64,000 nt of DNA from Haladaptatus halobius (GTDB lineage: Archaea > Halobacteriota > Halobacteria > Halobacteriales > Haladaptataceae), in the NCBI RefSeq assembly GCF_020618475.1, contig NZ_CP085335.1, forward strand, positions 496,001 through 560,000, given 5' to 3'. Position numbers and translations under genes: made by a program. Position 1 is the first letter of the stretch. Each line of letters starts with the position of its first letter. Below, one piece after another: positions 28,013-37,714 of the stretch. The notes beneath the pieces were generated by a model, which saw nothing but the letters and a program-made list of their open reading frames with translations, was not told where the DNA came from and searched no databases.

Positions 28013-28745
28013 CTATAGGTCGGCGTAGTTCTTCGCGACGCCCGACTCCGAGTGAACTTCGTCGCCCGTGTTGCCGGCGACGTACACCTCGCTCCCGTTT
28101 CGGTTAACCTCGAAGTGGACGTGCGGTCCCGAGGAGTGGCCCGAACTGCCCATCGTTCCGACCTGCTGGTTCCGTTCGACGTACTCCCCGTGGGAGACGC
28201 TGAATCCCTGCAGGTGGCAGTAGAGCGTCCGGTAGCCGTCTTCGTGGTCGATGTAGATGTAGTTCCCGCAACCGCCCTCCTCGTACGCTCTGTAAGCCGT
28301 ACTGTTCAGCACAGCCTTCACCGGCTGCCGTAGTCGTTGGCGATATCCACGGCGCTATGGTAGCGGCCGCCGCGGTCGTCGTAGTCCGAGGAGATGTACT
28401 CGAGGGACGGGTAGGTGATGTCCGCCGGGTTGAAGTTTCGGTTCGGTATCCAACCGGAAACCCGACCGTTGTCGCCGTCGCCGTTCTTCTGGCATCGCCA
28501 CCATCTGAACCCGTCCTCGTCTATCGGCCCGTCGACGATGCCGCCGCCGGTGTGCTTTTCCGCCGTCGCCCGGATGCCGTTTTCCGTTCCGAGGCCGTTC
28601 GAACCCACGTGTTCTCGGTCGTGTAAATCGGTTAGCTGATGTATCGAGCGGACACGGTTCCGCTCGTCGCGGTCAGACCGACGGCGCCGACGATGGCCGA
28701 GCCCGATGCCTTCAGTAACTTCCTCCTGCTTGTTTCGTTTGTCAC
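28013..28745 (-). pseudogene. Tat-exported SH3/M23 metallopeptidase, decayed
   Basis: Three frames together spell one protein. From GTG 28745 a twin-arginine signal (SRRKLLKASGSAIVGAVG) is closed by TAA at 28632-28634. A second frame (28608-28318) gives an SH3-like region (NGLGTENGIRATAEKHTGGG, FRWWRCQKNGDG) and the start of the M23 domain (YHSAVDIANDYG). The third (28321-28013) carries the rest (KAVLNSTAYRAYEEGG, DGYRTLYCHLQGF, SSGHSSGPHVHFEV with the metal-site HxH). One stop and two frame changes are needed to restore it. Endopeptidase-type proteins like this act outside the cell. The gene is almost certainly inactive. Confidence 0.75.
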
Positions 28746-28830
28746 CGTGGAATCTCGGATTATAGTATGAAACGATAGAAAATAAATTTTTATACAGAAA
28801 AATATAATTTTAATTGGCTATCCTATCCCC
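28746..28830. promoter_or_regulatory. AT-rich promoter-like segment
   Basis: A strongly AT-rich run in a GC-rich genome, including ACTATAATCC (minus strand, about 25 bases before the GTG at 28745) and plus-strand TTTTATACAG. From 28831 to 29127 there is no credible gene on either strand. Confidence 0.4.
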
Positions 28831-29127
28831 CGCCGAACTTACTCGACTTCGAGATTCGCCGAGAAGGACGCGGCCGCTTACGTCGCAAAACGCTCGACGT
28901 TCGCGGCGACTGGCGATTTCATATCGCTGTACGAAGTGTACCCATTCGAAATGGTCGCCGCCCGCTCTCGGTTTTGCTATCGAAGCCGCTGGCTAACTCC
29001 GCAGGGGACGTTCGAACGAGAGCGTCGCTTCCCAGAGCGACGTCTGACCGACGAACGTTCGAAATACGGCTACTCCGCTTGCAGAGGGTTGCTAAAAAAC
29101 GAACCGACGCGGTGCGAATCGGGCGGG

Positions 29128-29718
29128 TTACTTCCCGCGACCTTTGCCTTTCGAGTTGCTGGGGCGGGTGTGTTCGGTTCCCTTCCCGCGCTGTTGCAGG
29201 CCGCGGTTGCTCTGACCCGCGCTCGTGAGACCGCGCTGGGCGCGGCCGCGGTGGACATCGTCACAGATCCAGTTCAAGTCGTCGTCGTTCTGGATGGCGG
29301 GGTGTTCGGGGTCTACGAGGATGACCTCGTGCCACTTCTGGCTTCCGTCTTCGCCGACCCAGTAGGAGTTGAGCACGCGAAGGTTCGGGTACTTCTTGCT
29401 GACGCGCTCCTCGGCGATGCGCTGGATGTTCTTGCGCCGCCCGAGGCGGTTGACACCCTGTCGCTTGGAACGGCGACCGGCCTTGAATCGCTGCTTCCGC
29501 GCGCCGCCCTTGCGGACGCTCGCGCGCACGACGACGACGCCCTGCTTGGCCTTGTAGCCGAGTTCGCGGGCGCGGTCGAGTCGGGTCGGGCGTTCGATTC
29601 GCTCGATAGCGCCCTGTTTGCGCCAGTCCTGTTTTCGTTGCCACTGGAGTTCGGCGAGTTTGCCGTCGTCCGGGTCTTTCCACGCTTCTCGGATGTGAGA
29701 GTAGAAGCTTTTTGCCAT
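29128..29718 (-). CDS. rpl15e: Large ribosomal subunit protein eL15
   Basis: 196 residues. [70 protein letters not shown] and the basic C-terminal tail [19 protein letters not shown] are diagnostic of archaeal eL15 (L15e). It is an rRNA-binding structural protein of the 50S subunit. Unusually basic for a haloarchaeal proteome, as expected for a ribosomal protein. ATG at 29718. It is monocistronic. Confidence 0.97.
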   Translation of the reverse strand: MAKSFYSHIREAWKDPDDGKLAELQWQRKQDWRKQGAIERIERPTRLDRARELGYKAKQGVVVVRASVRKGGARKQRFKAGRRSKRQGVNRLGRRKNIQRIAEERVSKKYPNLRVLNSYWVGEDGSQKWHEVILVDPEHPAIQNDDDLNWICDDVHRGRAQRGLTSAGQSNRGLQQRGKGTEHTRPSNSKGKGRGK

Positions 29719-30099
29719 GGTCTATCACCACGGGCGTTGAGTGGTTCAGCGTCTTCGGCGGAAGTCCGCCTCTCCGCGGTTCGAGGATCCGCGCACGCCA
29801 CATTCCGGCCTGCGTTCGCAGGTGCCCGCTGGTGCCCGTCGTCCAGCGAGTTATCCGGAATTTCCCGGTTCACGGGTTTAAGGGCTTCGTCTTCTCTCGG
29901 GCGAACTCGGCGATCGGTCTCACGGCCCATCGGACGGAAGCGAAGCCGAGCGACGATACGGAATGCCTTCGCAGGATTCCGCGAAAGCACGGCTCTGATA
30001 ATCACCTTGCTAACTCATGCCACGAGGAAAAGTCGTCCAGTGGTGTAGTTCACCTATGACCTTCGTAGCCCGATACGAAACCGACGGGGTGACACGCTG
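29719..30099. other. 381-base intergenic region between rpl15e and the DUF1328 gene
   Basis: No open frame with protein-like content. It contains a TATA-like CCTTAAACCC on the minus strand (about 29873-29882), far upstream of rpl15e, so a long leader is possible. No tRNA or other recognisable RNA was found. Confidence 0.4.
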
Positions 30100-30252
30100 A
30101 TGGCCATCCTCGAACTCGCGGTCGCGTTCTTCGTCCTCGCAATCATCGCCGGAGCGATGGGTGCGGGCGGCGTCGCGGGGCTGTCGATGGACGTCGCCAA
30201 GTGGTTGGTCATCATCTTCCTGGTGTTGGCCGTGCTATCGCTCATCTTCTGA
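30100..30252 (+). CDS. DUF1328-family small membrane protein
   Basis: 50 residues: [20 protein letters not shown] then [19 protein letters not shown] and a final hydrophobic tail ending LAVLSLIF. Two transmembrane helices separated by a Gly-rich turn match the DUF1328 (YtjA) family. Function unknown. ATG at 30100. The last 18 bases overlap the end of the convergent RIO kinase gene. Confidence 0.8.
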   Translation: MAILELAVAFFVLAIIAGAMGAGGVAGLSMDVAKWLVIIFLVLAVLSLIF

Positions 30253-31152
30253 GTGGTCGCGCACCGATCCGAACCGTCCGTCCGCGATGGCCTGCGCGAC
30301 GCTCGGAACGTCAACCTCGCCGACGAGACGGGGGTATTTCCGCCGGAAGTAGCTCACCACGTTGCGAACGTCGCGCTCCAGAAACTCCGCCGCGTTCTGG
30401 TGGTCGGTGGGGACGGCTTGCGGCCAGTCGAAGACCGTGACGCCCTCGCTGTTGACAAACACGTTGTACTCGCTCATGTCCGCGTGAATGTATTCGTGCG
30501 CGTAGGCCCCGCTCACCTCGCGGAGCACGAGATCTAACACCGGCACGACCTGCTCGTCCTCGAACTTCGCGCGCGCGAGTTCCACACCATCGACCTTCTC
30601 CATCACGATGGCATGGCGGTTGTGGTCTATCGGTCGGGGCACGCTCACGTTCGGATACAGTGCTTCGAGCACGCTGTGTTCGCGTTCGGCGGCTTTACGC
30701 GCCGTGTAGAGCCACGAAACGTGCTCGTGTTCGGACGTGTAGTCGCGCTCTTTCATCACCTCGCGGAAGTTGGTGTACCCCTCGCGGTGGTACTTCAGCG
30801 CGAGCGGGCGGAACGACTGCACCTCGTACACGTCGCTTTCCTTCCCAACCCCGAGCGGCGAACCGACGCCCTGAATCGTATCGCGCTCGGCGAACGCCCG
30901 AAGCGCCAGCGCGTCGTACCCTTCGAAGGTGAGAGTGTACCCCTCGTACTGGATGGTCTTGCGCTCCAGCAGTTCCCGGTCGAGACAGCGGTCGATTCGG
31001 TAGTCCACCTCCTCGGCCGTCAGCCGCGAGAACTTCGGAATCTTCTCCTTTTGTACCCACTCGCTGAAGCGCATCCCTTGCTCGACGCCGGAGAGTAGAT
31101 AGAAATCCTCCGGCTCCAGCTCGGCCATCTCCGGCGCGACGTTCCGAACCAT
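30235..31152 (-). CDS. rio2: RIO2-type serine/threonine protein kinase
   Basis: 305 residues. An N-terminal winged helix ([42 protein letters not shown]) precedes the RIO kinase domain: nucleotide loop [36 protein letters not shown], catalytic loop [13 protein letters not shown] (HGDL is usual) and metal-binding VFDWPQAV. The winged helix marks Rio2. In archaea it acts in maturation of the small ribosomal subunit. The frame extends to a TTG at 31161, but [14 protein letters not shown] from ATG 31152 is the family start. Confidence 0.93.
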   Translation of the reverse strand: MVRNVAPEMAELEPEDFYLLSGVEQGMRFSEWVQKEKIPKFSRLTAEEVDYRIDRCLDRELLERKTIQYEGYTLTFEGYDALALRAFAERDTIQGVGSPLGVGKESDVYEVQSFRPLALKYHREGYTNFREVMKERDYTSEHEHVSWLYTARKAAEREHSVLEALYPNVSVPRPIDHNRHAIVMEKVDGVELARAKFEDEQVVPVLDLVLREVSGAYAHEYIHADMSEYNVFVNSEGVTVFDWPQAVPTDHQNAAEFLERDVRNVVSYFRRKYPRLVGEVDVPSVAQAIADGRFGSVRDHSEDER

Positions 31153-31351
31153 CACCGGCAACTAGCTGTCCGCGGCGTAAGGCATTTGCGACCCGGACGG
31201 CGGTGTTAGAAACACCGCTGGATTCGGATTCCACTTCCTTCTCGGCATCTGCCGTCTAGCGACGAGACACCGAAAGCGGCGACGCGAGGTTCAGTCCCGA
31301 TACTCCAAACGGAACGACCGAAAATACGTGGCTCTCGCGAGGCGGGTGACG

Positions 31352-31660
31352 CTACTTATTGGGCGTACTCGGCGACCGAGGTGAGGGGTGCGTTCCCGGC
31401 GCCTTCTCCGAGAAGCTACTGAACGGATTCGGCGACCGGAGGAGCGCGATCGCACTCCACATGACCTCCGTGAGAACCGCCCCGAACGCCGAGAGCGTCA
31501 TCCCGAGAGTGGCGAAGGCCGTTCCGTAGATTAGCCCGATGATGGCCGACGGGAGGGTCGTCCCGAGCGGGATGGTCGCCATCTCGTCGCGGAGGGTCGG
31601 GCCGAGCACGACGAGCGAGAATACGTTTCCGGCGAGGAAGATGAGGTCTTGCCAACTCAT
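31352..31660 (-). CDS. Small two- to three-helix membrane protein
   Basis: 102 residues. MSWQDLIFLAGNVFSLVVLGPTLRDE, then LPSAIIGLIYGTAFATLGM and a third hydrophobic stretch (LSAFGAVLTEVMWSAIALL). Similar short membrane proteins, with the LFxxGNxxFxxxLxPTLRD pattern, are widespread in haloarchaea and have no known function. The Pro/Ser-rich tail after SPNPF is not conserved text and may be extended by chance. ATG at 31660. Confidence 0.6.
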   Translation of the reverse strand: MSWQDLIFLAGNVFSLVVLGPTLRDEMATIPLGTTLPSAIIGLIYGTAFATLGMTLSAFGAVLTEVMWSAIALLRSPNPFSSFSEKAPGTHPSPRSPSTPNK

Positions 31661-32375
31661 CGTATCACCCGGGATTGCTTAGCGTTCGAACGTTTTTCAA
31701 CACCACAGCCGAGATGAGACAACCGGTTCTCGTCTCGTAAGTTCCTCACCAGAATCATCTCTGGGCGTGAACGACTACGAGGCGGAGTGTGGAAGACGTC
31801 CGTGGTGGCACGAGGACGCCGGAACCGAAGAACGCGTCTTTTTCGACTTCGAATCGCAGGTTCGCTGGTAGAACACGCGCTTTACGGCTCGTTCCCCGGT
31901 TCGAATTTCGGGCGAGTGAGTCGACGATAAACCACGGAGTGCGATATAAAATCGCTCGGTACGACGATACTCTCACTTCGGCAAATAACTCATCGGACGA
32001 ATCCTCGCTGTCAGACGTAGCTTCATTCGGTTTCCAGCACCTACCTACCGCTGTCGATGAACTACCGACGTCCGTCATCGTGAGGATGGACGAATTGCCA
32101 CTATGAACTGAATACGGGATTTCAACGGTGGGCACCGCTCGTTGGCTCGAAACTGATGCGGGCCGGTGCTGAGCCGAATGCGGTTTTATCCGCCTTGCTT
32201 TTCTCCCTCACGAGATCCTTAACCTCACGATACACGCGCTCTGTCCGTCACTTGTCTGCGATACGCCTACCACTGGCACGTCCACGAAATGATAAACAAA
32301 TAATATCATCTGGGTCGCCGCCCAAGTGCCGCGTATGAATCCACTAGCAAGCCGGCAGCGGAAGGAGGAAGGGAA
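31661..32375. other. 715-base region without a credible gene
   Basis: Two overlapping antisense frames (31755-32135 minus, 31789-32106 plus) are open, but both are Ser/Arg/Thr-rich, not acidic, and resemble no family. GC content is lower than in the surrounding genes. It may be decayed coding DNA. An AT-rich element (AATAATATCATC, about 32300) precedes the next gene. Confidence 0.4.
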
Positions 32376-32810
32376 GTGAACCTAAACGAGGGGGATCACA
32401 GGTCATTGGCGCTCTGGGCCGCCGACTGCGCCGAGCACGTACTCCCGCACTTCGAGGAGGAGTACCCGAAAGACAACCGCCCTCGGAAAGCCGTCGAAGC
32501 CGGGCACGCCTGGGTGCGCGGTGAGGTCGGGGTGAGCGAGGCGCGCGAGGCCGCACTCGCCGCCCACGCCGCCGCACGCGACGCCGATCGAACTGCGGCC
32601 ACCGCCGCCGCTCGTGCCGCCGGTCACGCCGCTGCAACCGCCCACGTCGACGACCACGCTCCGCACGCTGCCACCTACGCTGTCAAAGCCGTTACCGCCG
32701 CCGTCCCCACCGACGCCGACGCTGCCACCGCCGAGGAACGCGATTGGCAATTCAGACAGCTTCCGAAGCACCTTCGATCAGTCGCGTTTCCCGACCGAGG
32801 CGACGATTGA
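32376..32810 (+). CDS. Putative immunity-type protein (Imm_5-like)
   Basis: 144 residues. The pattern SLALWAADCAEHVLPHFEEEYPKDNRPRKAVEAGHAWVRGEV, followed by an Ala-rich helical region with AAHAAARDADRTAA, ARAAGHAAATAHVDDHA and AATYAVKAVTAA, matches a family annotated as putative immunity proteins (Imm_5-like), best known in bacteria. Its partner toxin is not recognisable nearby. Starts with GTG at 32376. The Ala/His-rich composition and the flanking low-coding region suggest an acquired gene. Function in immunity is only a family annotation. Confidence 0.65.
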   Translation: MNLNEGDHRSLALWAADCAEHVLPHFEEEYPKDNRPRKAVEAGHAWVRGEVGVSEAREAALAAHAAARDADRTAATAAARAAGHAAATAHVDDHAPHAATYAVKAVTAAVPTDADAATAEERDWQFRQLPKHLRSVAFPDRGDD

Positions 32811-33108
32811 CCGGGGTGCCGGTCGGACACGCTAAGGGCGTTGGGTAGGTTCACGCGCGGTACACGGAGGCTGCCCGGGCGGGTCGGTGGTGTGGTCGCG
32901 TCAGCGTGAGTTTCTGCGCTGTTCGTGACCGTCGGAGAACAGTGGAGATAAGGTAATTTCACCCCCGTTTTCGTTCATAGGTCGGTCGAGTTCGGAACCT
33001 GTGGCGACACTCGACTGCTCCTCGCCACTCCACCTCCGTTCGACCTGTCTTCACGCAGGATTGGCAGGTGCGACCAGATACTTGTGCCCACCCCCGTAAG
33101 AGAGACGC

Positions 33109-33597
33109 ATGGACGCGAAACGGGAACTACTGAACGTCCTGCTGTCGAACGCCCGTGTGAGCACCGCCGACCTTGCGCGTCAGACGGGTCTGTCGGAGTC
33201 CGAGGTCGAGTCGCTCGTCGCGGAGCTCGAATCGGAGGGCGTCGTCCGCGGCTATCACGCGGTCGTCGACTGGAACCAGTTATCGGAAGAACACGTCGAG
33301 GCGGAGGTAGAACTCAACGTCGAACTCGACCGCGAAACAGGGTACGAAGAGATCGCACGGCGAATCGCCAAGTTTCCGGAGGTAGCGTCGCTTCGCCTGG
33401 TCAGCGGTGATTACGACTTCGCCGTCGACGTCGAGGGCGAGTCGATGCACGACGTTTCCAACTTCGTCTCCGAACAGATCGCACCGATTCCGGAGGTGAC
33501 CCAGACGGTGACCCACTTCGTGATGGAGACGTACAAGAAGCGCGGCATCGAGTTCGACGACCGCGACGAAGACGACCGCCTCTCCGTCTCGCCATGA
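33109..33597 (+). CDS. Lrp/AsnC-family transcriptional regulator
   Basis: 162 residues. An N-terminal winged helix (NVLLSNARVSTADLARQTGLSESEVESLVAELESEGVVRGY) is followed by a RAM ligand-binding domain (VEAEVELNVELDR, ARRIAKFPEVASLRLVSGDYDFAVDVEG, SEQIAPIPEVTQTVTHFVMETYK). Lrp proteins sense amino acids and form octamers. The stop overlaps the start of the aminotransferase gene by ATGA (33594), so it probably controls or co-functions with that enzyme. The 298-base region before it (32811-33108) contains no gene. Confidence 0.92.
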   Translation: MDAKRELLNVLLSNARVSTADLARQTGLSESEVESLVAELESEGVVRGYHAVVDWNQLSEEHVEAEVELNVELDRETGYEEIARRIAKFPEVASLRLVSGDYDFAVDVEGESMHDVSNFVSEQIAPIPEVTQTVTHFVMETYKKRGIEFDDRDEDDRLSVSP

Positions 33598-34733
33598 AAC
33601 CAGCCGACAGGGTCGACCGAGTGCCGCCGTCCGGAATCCGGCGCTTCTTCGAACTCGCGGAGGAGCGAGACGACATCATCTCGCTCGGCGTCGGTGAACC
33701 GGACTTCTCCGCGCCGTGGGCCGCTCGCACCGCCGCCATCGACTCGCTGGAGCGCGGGCGAACGTCGTACACCGCCAATCGAGGACGCCGCGACTTGCGG
33801 GAAGCGATCGCGGATCACGTTCGGCGGTACGACCTCGACTACGAACCGGACGAGGAGATTCTGGTGACGGCGGGTGCGAGCGAGGCCGTCGACCTCTCGA
33901 TGCGGGCGCTGGTCGACCCTGGCGACCGCGTCGCGGTTCACCAACCGTCGTACATCTCCTACGTCCCCGGAATAGTTTTCTCGGGCGGCGAGCCGGTTCA
34001 GGTGCCGACTCGCGCCGCCGACGATTTCGCGCTCACATACGAGGCGCTTGAAGACGCGGGCGCGGCGGATGCCGAGGCGCTGGTGCTGTGTTATCCCAAC
34101 AATCCGACGGGCGCGACGATGACCCGCGACGAACTCGCGGAGGTCGCGGAGTTCGTCCGCGAACATGACCTGTTCATCCTCTCCGATGAGATATACGCCG
34201 CGCTCACCTACGACGGCGACCACACCTCCATCGCAACCTTCCCGGGGATGCGCGAGCGAACGGTCGTGTTCAACGGGTTCTCGAAGGCGTACGCGATGAC
34301 GGGGCTGCGATTGGGGTACGCGCTCGGCCCGAAGGAAGCCATCGACGCGATGAACCGCATCCACCAGTACTCGATGCTTTCGGCCCCGGTGACCGCCCAG
34401 TACGCCGCGCTGGAAGCACTTCGCAGTTGCGAGGAGAGCGTCGCGGAGATGCGCGACGAGTACAACCGGCGGCGACGATTCGTGCTCTCGCGGTTCGACG
34501 AGATGGGTCTGAACTGCTTCGAAGCTAGCGGCGCATTCTACGCTTTCCCCGCCTGCGGGGGCGACGACGAGGCGTTCGCCGAAGACCTCCTCCGGGAGGA
34601 AGGCGTTGCGGTCGTGCCGGGGAGCGTCTTCGGTGCGGGCGGCGAGGGACACCTGCGCGTCTCCTACGCGACCGGGATGGCCGACCTCCGCGAGGCTATG
34701 CGCCGCATCGAGACGTTCGTCCGCCGCCGGTGA
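33594..34733 (+). CDS. PLP-dependent class I/II aminotransferase
   Basis: 379 residues, fold type I. Motifs in order: SLGVGEPDFSAPW, LVTAGASEAVDLSMRALVDPGDRV, YPNNPTGATMTRDEL, LSDEIYAALTYDG, FNGFSKAYAMTGLRLGYALG with the Schiff-base Lys in GFSKAYAM, and the terminal LRVSYATGMADLREAMRRI with the carboxylate-binding Arg. Aspartate/aromatic aminotransferase type; exact amino acid unknown. Translationally coupled to the Lrp gene, which fits amino-acid-responsive control. Confidence 0.92.
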   Translation: MKPADRVDRVPPSGIRRFFELAEERDDIISLGVGEPDFSAPWAARTAAIDSLERGRTSYTANRGRRDLREAIADHVRRYDLDYEPDEEILVTAGASEAVDLSMRALVDPGDRVAVHQPSYISYVPGIVFSGGEPVQVPTRAADDFALTYEALEDAGAADAEALVLCYPNNPTGATMTRDELAEVAEFVREHDLFILSDEIYAALTYDGDHTSIATFPGMRERTVVFNGFSKAYAMTGLRLGYALGPKEAIDAMNRIHQYSMLSAPVTAQYAALEALRSCEESVAEMRDEYNRRRRFVLSRFDEMGLNCFEASGAFYAFPACGGDDEAFAEDLLREEGVAVVPGSVFGAGGEGHLRVSYATGMADLREAMRRIETFVRRR

Positions 34734-34820
34734 CCGGCGAAACCCTCTCCGCGACCGAAGGCGCGTTCACGTTCGCCCGGTGACGAACGATTATCTCCGC
34801 TCGGGGGGTGAGAGCAGTCG

Positions 34821-35213
34821 ATGATAACGGAAATCGGACGGACGACGCTCCTCGTCGATGACCACGACGATGCGCTCGAATTCTACACCGAGACGCTCGG
34901 ATTCGACGTGCTGTACGACGACGAACTCGAAGACGGATTCCGCGCGGTTCACGTCGGACCCTCCGACCGACGACCGGTCGGCATTTGGCTGATGGAGGCG
35001 GTCGGCGACGAGGAACGTGCATTGATAGGGAACCAGACGGGACGCGAACCGACGTTCGTCTTTTACACGGACGACTGCCGGGAAACGTACGAAACGCTCC
35101 GCGGCCGGGGTGTCGCGTTCATCGTCGAACAGGAGGCGAGCGAGAGCGGCGTTCACGTCCACTTCGAAGACCTGTACGGTAACCGAATAGTGCTCGCCGA
35201 ACTCCCCGAGTGA
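34821..35213 (+). CDS. VOC-family (glyoxalase/dioxygenase-like) protein
   Basis: 130 residues with two βαβββ modules: TTLLVDDHDDALEFYTETLGFDVLYDDEL and TFVFYTDDCRETYETLRGRGVAF, ending VHVHFEDLYGNRIVLAELPE. His and Glu at the expected metal positions are partly present (the C-terminal Asp/Glu region is canonical, the first His is not). The substrate cannot be predicted. ATG at 34821, 88 bases after the aminotransferase. Confidence 0.85.
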   Translation: MITEIGRTTLLVDDHDDALEFYTETLGFDVLYDDELEDGFRAVHVGPSDRRPVGIWLMEAVGDEERALIGNQTGREPTFVFYTDDCRETYETLRGRGVAFIVEQEASESGVHVHFEDLYGNRIVLAELPE

Positions 35214-35379
35214 CGACGGGGTAACGACCCTCTTCGAACTGTTCCTCGTCGGAGTGCGTCGAGTCGGCAACAACGCTTTTCCGCGGATGTCTCGGAGTCT
35301 TTGGTTGCTATGGATGGAGTCGAACACGGTGACACCGTCAGCGTCTCGGAGGCCGTCTAGGCCGAGTTACACCACTGAC

Positions 35380-35784
35380 ATGAGGGAGGAAACGCCAGAC
35401 CGCGGCGTCGAACTCCGACGCCGCAGATGGAAGCCACGGGACAGCGGCGACGAACACGAGGTGCTGGAGGTCGCGGTGCCTGTCGTCAATCCGCAGTCGA
35501 CGACCCGCGACTCGGCCGTCGACGGCGACGTACTCGTCGGCGAGATTCCCATCTCCAACGCCGAGGTTCCCCCGGCCGACGAACCGCTGGACGCGGCGGC
35601 GGTCACCATCCTCGAAGAGCGCGTCACCGCCTACTACCCGCGGGCGGATCGACTGTTCACCCTGACGTGGGTCGCCAGCACCGACGACTGGGAGTACGAC
35701 GAACACGGCTCGCCGGCCGGCGAGTTCGACCTCGAAGATTCGACCCTTGACGCCGAGGAGGCCGTCCTCTGGGAACGCGAATAG
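35380..35784 (+). CDS. Acidic protein of unknown function
   Basis: 134 residues, strongly acidic and β-rich (EVLEVAVPVVNPQSTTRDSAV, VLVGEIPISNAEVPP, FTLTWVASTDDWEYD), with no motif that I recognise. ATG at 35380 was chosen because the open frame upstream to 35254 is Ser/Arg-rich and lies over the probable promoter. It lies between two VOC-family genes. Composition and third-position GC bias favour a real haloarchaeal gene. Confidence 0.55.
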   Translation: MREETPDRGVELRRRRWKPRDSGDEHEVLEVAVPVVNPQSTTRDSAVDGDVLVGEIPISNAEVPPADEPLDAAAVTILEERVTAYYPRADRLFTLTWVASTDDWEYDEHGSPAGEFDLEDSTLDAEEAVLWERE

Positions 35785-35821
35785 GTGCGGACGAAGCGTC
35801 CGAAAGCGAACGACCTCGATC

Positions 35822-36232
35822 TCATTCGGGTGCGACGAGTTCGACCTTGACGCGCTCCGGGTCTTCGAAATAGACGGCGTAGTGGTCGTCGCCGCCCGCG
35901 AATGGGTGGTCGTATTCGTACAGTATCGGCACGCCTCTCGCACGCAGTTCGTCGGTCAGGTCGTCCACCTGCTCGCGCGACTCGGCGTGGAAGGCGAGAT
36001 GGTTCAGCCCCGGCCGACAGCGGTGGTAGGGTACGTCCAGATACTCCTCGTCGGCTTGTACGAGGACGACGTAGGTTTCCCCACGCTTCCACGACCGACC
36101 GTCGTCCCAGTCCTGATAGACCGAGTAGCCGAGTTCACCAAGTAACCAGCCCCAGAACGAGGACGACGCGGCGAAATCGGAGGCGTACAGTTCGACGTGG
36201 TGGAGGAGTCCGGCGTTGGAATCGGGAGTCAC
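35822..36232 (-). CDS. VOC-family (glyoxalase-like) protein
   Basis: 136 residues. LLHHVELYASDFAASSSFWGWLLGELGY, YLDVPYHRCRPGLNHLAFHAESREQVDDL and YAVYFEDPERVKVELVAPE match the dioxygenase/glyoxalase superfamily, with metal ligands His (HHVEL), His (LNHLAFH) and Glu (KVELV) at the standard places. Metal-dependent enzyme or resistance protein; substrate unknown. It is not closely similar to the VOC gene at 34821. ATG at 36232. Confidence 0.88.
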   Translation of the reverse strand: MTPDSNAGLLHHVELYASDFAASSSFWGWLLGELGYSVYQDWDDGRSWKRGETYVVLVQADEEYLDVPYHRCRPGLNHLAFHAESREQVDDLTDELRARGVPILYEYDHPFAGGDDHYAVYFEDPERVKVELVAPE

Positions 36233-36285
36233 GACCGAACCGAGAGACAGGAGGACGATACGTCCGTCGAAACTTTCCCGCGTCG

Positions 36286-37560
36286 TTACACCTTCACGAC
36301 GACGGTGTTCGCCGCCAAATCGCCGAGTCGCTGTCGACGGTCTGTCAACACCATCGTCAGAAATCCGAGCGCGTAGAGAAAGACGAAATCAACCGGTCGG
36401 AGCAGATTTCGAAGTGCGAGCGCGCTTCGAGGGTGCTGACCCGTCCTTCGTGACGACGGTGACCCCGAGCAACCGTTTACCTGGCGTGCTTCCGGCCAGC
36501 GTCTCCAGCGCGAAGTGAAACAGTAGCGGTGTGACGAGAAATCCGACGAAGAAGGCTATTTCCGTGGAAACCACGTCCGTCAGCAACGCGCCGTTCGCCA
36601 TCGCCAGCGTGACGACGAATGCACCATCGACGATCGCCGCGACGACCCGCCGGAGAATCGGGATCTCCGTCGTCTGCGGTCGTGGCCGCACTGCGGCACT
36701 GTTGGAGTCGTCTTCTGCCGGTTCCGGACTCTCGGTCACGTCGCCTCCGTGCCGGAGCCACCGCGGACGGTACGCACGGGTGACGGCGAGGGTTCGACCG
36801 ACCGCGCCGGTCGTTAGCCCCGACAGATGCGCTTTCCCGGTTATCAAACATGCCGACCCATAGCCCTCTCGCTCGGCGAGTTTTTCGGCGGTGTCGAGCA
36901 TGAACTCGTTTCGCGTCCGAACCATCCGCGTGGCCACCACCAGATACACCAGCGCCAAAGTCAGCGCGAAGAGCCACGAGAACGGTGCTCGAGTCGAGAC
37001 GACCCAGAGCAGTCCCCACGTCAGCGGTAGCGCCATCGCTGCACCCGCGGGTCGATTCCAGCGCGCGACGAGGCCGGGGAGCGTCCACACCGCCACGAAG
37101 ATTGTGACGGTCACGGCGGCCGCAACCGGACGCGACCTCGCCAGTGGCGCCAGCAGACCCAGTTCACGACCGACCAGCACCACCGCCCGTCGTTCAGGAT
37201 TTGAAGCGGATGTCTGTCGACCGCGTGCAGTGCAACGTCGCGCTCGTCGGCGTACTTCCGCGCGACGACGAGTTCCATCGGCAGGACGTTCCGCAGTCCG
37301 ACCACGAAGAACGGGACGAAGAGCAGGAAGTAGAACGCGGTTCCGACGAGCACGAGCGGATTCTTCACCAGTGCGAGCGCCAGCGACCGAAGCGCCAAAT
37401 CTCGCAGATACTCGACGAAGAGAGCGTCCGGGTCGTCGGCGTAGTCCGCGAGTTCGTCCGCGACCTTCCGCGATCTATCGAAGTGAATCGACCCGAACAG
37501 CGAGAGGTCGAGCGGTCGCGCCTGCTCGTCGCGTCTCTCCGCCCGCGCTTCGGTAGCCAT
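36286..37560 (-). pseudogene. TraB-like/RDD membrane protein broken by two frameshifts
   Basis: Three frames combine to one protein. ATG 37560 starts LFGSIHFDRSRKVADELADYADDPD and a helix pair (LALALVKNPLVLVGTAFYFLLFVPFF), with KYADERDVALHAVDRHPL resembling TraB-type proteins. At about 37150 the frame shifts, giving SWLFALTLALVYLVVATRMVRTRNEFMLDTAEKL, ITGKAHLSGL and the RDD domain start (LRRVVAAIVDGAFVVTLAM, LETLAGSTPGKRLLGVTVVTKDGSAP). At about 36420 it shifts again, giving ALRNLLRPVDFVFLYALGF and RRQRLGDLAANTVVVKV with TAA at 36286. Function unknown; inactivated as written. Confidence 0.65.
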
Positions 37561-37714
37561 CGTTCTGCCAGAACCACCGTTCTTCCGATATTTATCGTCT
37601 CCTGATTTATCGCGGTCAACTCGTTTCGAGATGCACATCCGAACCGCCGCAACCGACGACATCCCGTCGCAGATGGCCGCCACGCCTATTGATTTCTGCG
37701 TCGAATCGCCATGC

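Noticed and set aside
28936..30048. 370-codon plus-strand ORF covering rpl15e
   Set aside because: It is the antisense of a certain ribosomal protein gene.
31755..32135. Two overlapping antisense ORFs (minus 126 aa, plus 105 aa)
   Set aside because: Neither has haloarchaeal composition, motifs or a good promoter-start distance.
33411..34652. 413-codon minus-strand ORF opposite the aminotransferase
   Set aside because: Shadow frame; Arg/Val-rich without domains.
35310..35360. Short ATG frame MDGVEHGDTVSVSEAV ending in TAG
   Set aside because: Sixteen codons, no continuation in any frame; not enough to call a gene or a remnant.
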